DNA of 6,533 bases from Galbibacter sp035306585 (GTDB lineage Bacteria; Bacteroidota; Bacteroidia; Flavobacteriales; Flavobacteriaceae), in NCBI RefSeq assembly GCF_035306585.1, contig NZ_DATGNU010000127.1, forward strand, positions 1-6,533, written 5' to 3'. How positions within the stretch are numbered: the stretch's first letter is position 1; each line of letters begins with the position of its first letter. Position numbers and translations under genes: made by a program. The notes under the pieces are model-generated. The model saw only the letters and a list, made by a program, of their open reading frames with translations. It was not told the origin of the DNA and searched no databases. Shown here piece after piece: positions 6,251-6,533 of this stretch.

Positions 6251-6269
6251 TCCCTCTAAGTATTTAAAT

Positions 6270-6533
6270 TTAGCTTCTTCTAAACTCACTTAAGAGGATT
6301 GCCGTAGCGGTAGCAACATTTAAGCTTTCAGTTTGCTGGGATCCAAATCTTGGAATACTTAGCGTATTATTGACTTTGTGTAGTATGGAAGCCCCTATCC
6401 CATTAGATTCATTCCCCATAACTAAAATGGCCTCCTTAGGTAGCTTAGACTTATATACGTTTTCACCATCCATAATCGCCCCATAGATCGGCTTATCGGT
6501 AGAGGTTAAAAATTCCTCAAGCTCAAGATAATT
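6270..6533 (-). CDS. TrmH/SpoU-family RNA 2'-O-methyltransferase, C-terminal 87 residues (partial)
   Basis: The frame is open from the right edge (6533) to TAA at 6272-6270; the N-terminal part of the gene lies outside the window. An internal ATG at 6473 is not the start, because similarity and the open frame continue upstream (NYLELEEFLT ... YGAIMDG). The visible part shows the SPOUT trefoil-knot motifs that bind SAM: VMGNESNGI (38-46 of the visible part, motif 2) and SIPRFG followed by TESLNVATATAILLSEF (59-64 and 68-84, motif 3). These enzymes 2'-O-methylate ribose in rRNA or tRNA; which RNA cannot be decided from the C-terminus. The gene converges on porT with 19 bp between the stop codons. 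Confidence 0.92.
   Translation of the reverse strand, partial: NYLELEEFLTSTDKPIYGAIMDGENVYKSKLPKEAILVMGNESNGIGASILHKVNNTLSIPRFGSQQTESLNVATATAILLSEFRRS

Noticed and set aside
6252..6297. Inverted repeat CCTCTAAG / CTTAAGAGG near the porT-TrmH convergence, considered as a bidirectional terminator
   Set aside because: The arms are imperfect, the loop is about 29 bases and one arm lies inside the methyltransferase gene. No T-run follows, so the support is too weak.

Overview
The window looks like a chromosomal segment from a member of the Flavobacteriia (phylum Bacteroidota). Three things point there. A menG/ubiE - porT pair converges on a TrmH-type RNA methyltransferase gene, an arrangement I know from Flavobacteriaceae. 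PorT is restricted to Bacteroidota with type IX secretion. Upstream of several genes lie matches to the Bacteroidota promoter -7 box (TAnnTTTG), and the chromosomal start codons lack Shine-Dalgarno sequences. Genus cannot be read from the window.

Layout from left to right. (1) Positions 1-508, minus strand: the 5' part of a group II intron of bacterial class C (IIC). It holds domains I-III and the first 25 codons of the intron-encoded reverse transcriptase/maturase; the rest lies beyond the left edge. (2) Positions 509-567: the 3' untranslated region of trkH, with a rho-independent terminator hairpin. The intron begins just past its T-run, the usual IIC target type. (3) Positions 568-3414, minus strand: trkA-trkH, a potassium uptake operon with 3 bp between the genes. 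(4) Positions 3530-4438, minus strand: a 302-residue protein with two pairs of membrane helices, which I read as a tandem SLATT (DUF4231-like) protein. (5) Positions 4439-4768: a divergent intergenic region with candidate promoters facing both ways. (6) Positions 4769-6250, plus strand: menG/ubiE and porT. (7) Positions 6270-6533, minus strand: the C-terminal part of a SpoU/TrmH RNA 2'-O-methyltransferase, running off the right edge.

How the genes relate. TrkH (membrane channel) and TrkA (cytosolic nucleotide-binding gate) form one potassium transporter. MenG performs the last methylation of menaquinone, and PorT is an outer-membrane protein needed for type IX secretion; they are adjacent but do not share a pathway. 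The SLATT protein has no recognised partner in the window. It belongs to a class proposed to contain pore-forming effectors in nucleotide-signalling conflict systems, so it is the main candidate for unexplored biology here. The intron is the only clear mobile element. Its preserved exon-intron base pairing, and a strong Shine-Dalgarno placed before a five-codon ORF that overlaps the maturase start, are the other points worth a closer look.
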